Source: Rhynchopus euleeides (taxonomy: Eukaryota; Euglenozoa; Diplonemea; Diplonemida; Diplonemidae). From it: a DNA stretch of 64,000 nt. This document shows positions 62,276-64,000 of this stretch, piece by piece. Numbering within the stretch: position 1 is the stretch's first letter; each line of letters starts with the position of its first letter. A program made the position numbers and the translations under genes. Under the pieces are notes generated by a model, which saw only the letters and a program-made list of their open reading frames with translations, was not told the origin of the DNA and made no database searches. Location: positions 248,001 to 312,000 of the forward strand of contig OY723273.1 in the NCBI GenBank assembly GCA_963210315.1, given 5' to 3'.

Positions 62276-62393
62276 CTCGACCTGTGATGAGGTGAGATGT
62301 GGCTCTGCAATTACGGCACTACGCGTGCCGTAAACTCGAATGACCTGCTTTCTCCGTGTTCCATTTCCTCCTTCATTGCATGAGGCTACAAAA
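62276..62393 (-). repeat. A1 terminal repeat of element 2
   Basis: Matches A2 (57382-57499) nearly perfectly. On the gag side the sequence GGTGAAACGCACACA is shared with the B repeats too. Confidence 0.92.
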
Positions 62394-62415
62394 AAAATCG
62401 AAAAGGGTCCCCAGC

Positions 62416-63620
62416 AGGGCTGTTCCTAACTGGGGGGCTTGTTCCCCACTTTCAGGATTCTGAACTTTTTTTCTAAGAATTTTTGTAAGGGGAAAAAAAG
62501 TTTTTTTCTAAGAATTTTGTTAGGGGATTTTTTTCTAAGGTTGTTTCGCAGAGGAAAAAACCTTTTCTAAGTTTTCCCCAGTCGACAGGGCGCGCACAAG
62601 GATGGAAGGGAAGTCTGTCCCACGTACCGTTCGCCTTGCTGGCCAACTGGAGAGCCAGACGTTCACTACCGTGGCCTCCGGCGGCTGGGGGGCTCCGCCC
62701 CCCAGACCCCCCTGTGGCGTACGTCTCGTACTCAAGTCCTTCGAATCCCATCAGGTCGGGGTCCAACCACTCCAGTCGCCTCTGAGGACGCAGCCAACTC
62801 GCACAGAATCTGTACGCCCACACGAACAGATGTTCGCTACCGTGGCCTCCGGCGGCTGGGGGGCTCCGCCCCCCAGACCCCCCATGTAGCGTGTGCCCGT
62901 CCATCTATCTCACTTCCCTGGGTACAGTGCAGCGTAGGAGGTCAGCGCCGCATCCATGAAGCGCTTCTTCGAAGCCTGACTGACATCGGACAGGAGGTCG
63001 GGCTTCCCCACCTGGGAGGTACACTTGCCGCGTTCGCGACATGCGTGACACGCGACACGCTACCTGAAACGTGAGTGTGCCTTGCTAACACGGGCATTTC
63101 AACGGTCTGCCGACGACCGTTCCCCAAACCAGTAAACCAGCAGTTTTGGAAAATCGGAGAGATCACCCTACTGCGCTGAATATGGTGCGCACCACTGCAA
63201 AAATCCCCGGGAGCTTTTGGGCTTTCAGACCTGAAGGGGCCAGCAGGTGGGTGGCGTCGGGGAGTGGCAGCTTTGTAACTGTCCTCCAGCTGCTGGCATG
63301 TCCAGCCCTGCGAGAGTGCCAAGGTGTATTGAGTCCCTGCGGAGCACAACCCCCGATGAGAACGAGTGCCAGATGATCCTCATTCATTTTCAGCTGTAAC
63401 GCGCATGAGGGGCACTCTCTGCCGCAAGCATCTCTGGGCATCACTCGAGAGCTGTCAATGATGACGCGGAGAGAAATCAGAGAAAAAGTCCCGCCTGACG
63501 GGCACGCGCCTGGAAACTGTGGGGGGGCGAGCAAAAAATCCCTTGTAAAAATTCTTAGAAAAAACCTGGTTCCCCGACCCAAAAAACCTGGAAAAAGGGC
63601 TCGTTCCCCGCCCAGGCCTG
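62416..63620 (-). mobile_element. hAT-like non-autonomous element, 1205 bp, copy B
   Basis: Inverted copy of 27522-28733. A perfect 8-bp duplication GTCCCCAG lies at 62408-62415 and 63621-63628. Small indels distinguish it from copy A (for example loss of AACTTC near 63510). It sits 22 bp from the end of YR retrotransposon 2. Confidence 0.93.
62655..62890 (+). repeat. Pair of CCGTGG dispersed repeats inside hAT copy B
   Basis: Cores at about 62670-62718 and 62840-62887; counterparts of 28255-28495. Confidence 0.9.
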
Positions 63621-63628
63621 GTCCCCAG

Positions 63629-64000
63629 GCGTGTATCTATTTCACGGAATAAAAATAGGAATTTGGGGGAAAAATATTTTTTTGCACTTTTTTCCTTTGG
63701 GGGTCTTCGCTCCGGGTCAATTTGGGTCAACTTGGGTCAATTTGGGTCACCCTGGGGTTTTTCACCTTAGGAAAATGGGGGGCTTCGCTCCGGGTCAATC
63801 TGGGTCAGCTTGGGTCAGTGACCCGGAGCGAAGCCCCCCCCCTTAGGTGACCAAAAATAGGTGAAAATTTTTGCCTATTTTCCCTTGTGTCAAACTTGGA
63901 GTCTGACCCAAAAATCGGAATCTGTGACCCATGGTTTATATGGGCAAACCTGAAAATTTCCGACTTTTTCCTCAATTTTTCCCACTTCCTGGCCATACCT
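63629..64000. other. Window end: TTTGGGTCAA repeats and a 21-bp hairpin
   Basis: Tandem TTTGGGTCAA words (63720-63755), then a perfect hairpin of 63777-63797 with 63819-63839 (CTTCGCTCCGGGTCA arms). No gene is recognised. Confidence 0.8.

Larger units (their letters stand above)
57303..62393 (-). mobile_element. YR retrotransposon 2, complete with split direct repeats
   Basis: In element sense: A1 (62393-62276), gag, UGA, YR, RT-RNase H, B1 (57572-57500), A2 (57499-57382), B2 (57381-57309). A1/A2 and B1/B2 are near-identical, the A1-ORFs-B1-A2-B2 layout of PAT/Ngaro-type YR retrotransposons. All three coding regions are open and the catalytic residues are present except the RT motif C change, so it looks intact. 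No target duplication is expected or seen. Confidence 0.93.

Overview
This is a gene-poor, extremely repeat-rich piece of a nuclear genome from a flagellated microbial eukaryote. A complete axonemal dynein light intermediate chain gene (DNALI1/p28 family) implies motile cilia. The host-like coding regions are GC-rich, uninterrupted by visible introns and surrounded by long G/C homopolymers, GT arrays and hundreds of short palindromes. The sequence does not let me name the lineage. I looked for a dinoflagellate-type spliced-leader relic upstream of DNALI1 and saw none.

Layout. 1-12.0 kb: nested terminal-inverted-repeat (TIR) and foldback elements, no convincing genes. 12.6-15.0 kb (minus strand): a CAP-Gly-domain protein and DNALI1. 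15.0-18.0 kb: unassigned. 18.05-26.1 kb: block D, holding a DUSP23-like pseudophosphatase, three tandem ~797-bp repeats with a candidate structured RNA, and a membrane-anchored class III adenylate cyclase (all genes minus). 26.1-30.0 kb: a three-level nest of insertions. 30.9-36.9 kb: a tyrosine-recombinase (YR) retrotransposon plus the truncated start of a second tandem copy. 36.9-44.9 kb: a second, nearly identical copy of block D. 45-57.3 kb: more nested foldback/TIR elements. 57.3-62.4 kb: a second, structurally complete YR retrotransposon (minus). 62.4-63.6 kb: a hAT-like element matching the one at 27.5-28.7 kb.

The most unusual content is the pair of diverged YR retrotransposons. Both have the order gag - YR - RT - RNase H. 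In both, YR lies in the gag frame behind a single UGA followed by C. In both, RT-RNase H lies in the -1 frame, the gag/RT overlap carries an in-phase GGGAAAG heptamer, and the RT frame stays open under the entire YR gene. Both show an inverted-arm site of about 22-24 bp spacer at the B1/A2 junction of their split direct repeats, which I infer is the recombinase crossover site. Their RT motif C is (V/I)DN instead of xDD.

The second theme is that many non-autonomous elements carry, near each end, an array of one self-complementary word that differs by family: ACATGT, TTCGCGCGAA, GAACCGGTTC, GTCGACATGTCGAC, GGACATGTCC, GCGTACGC and others. The two copies of block D act as a natural experiment: insertions present in one copy have clean empty sites in the other, which fixes element boundaries and target-site duplications. 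All family names are from recognition by eye; no database search was possible.
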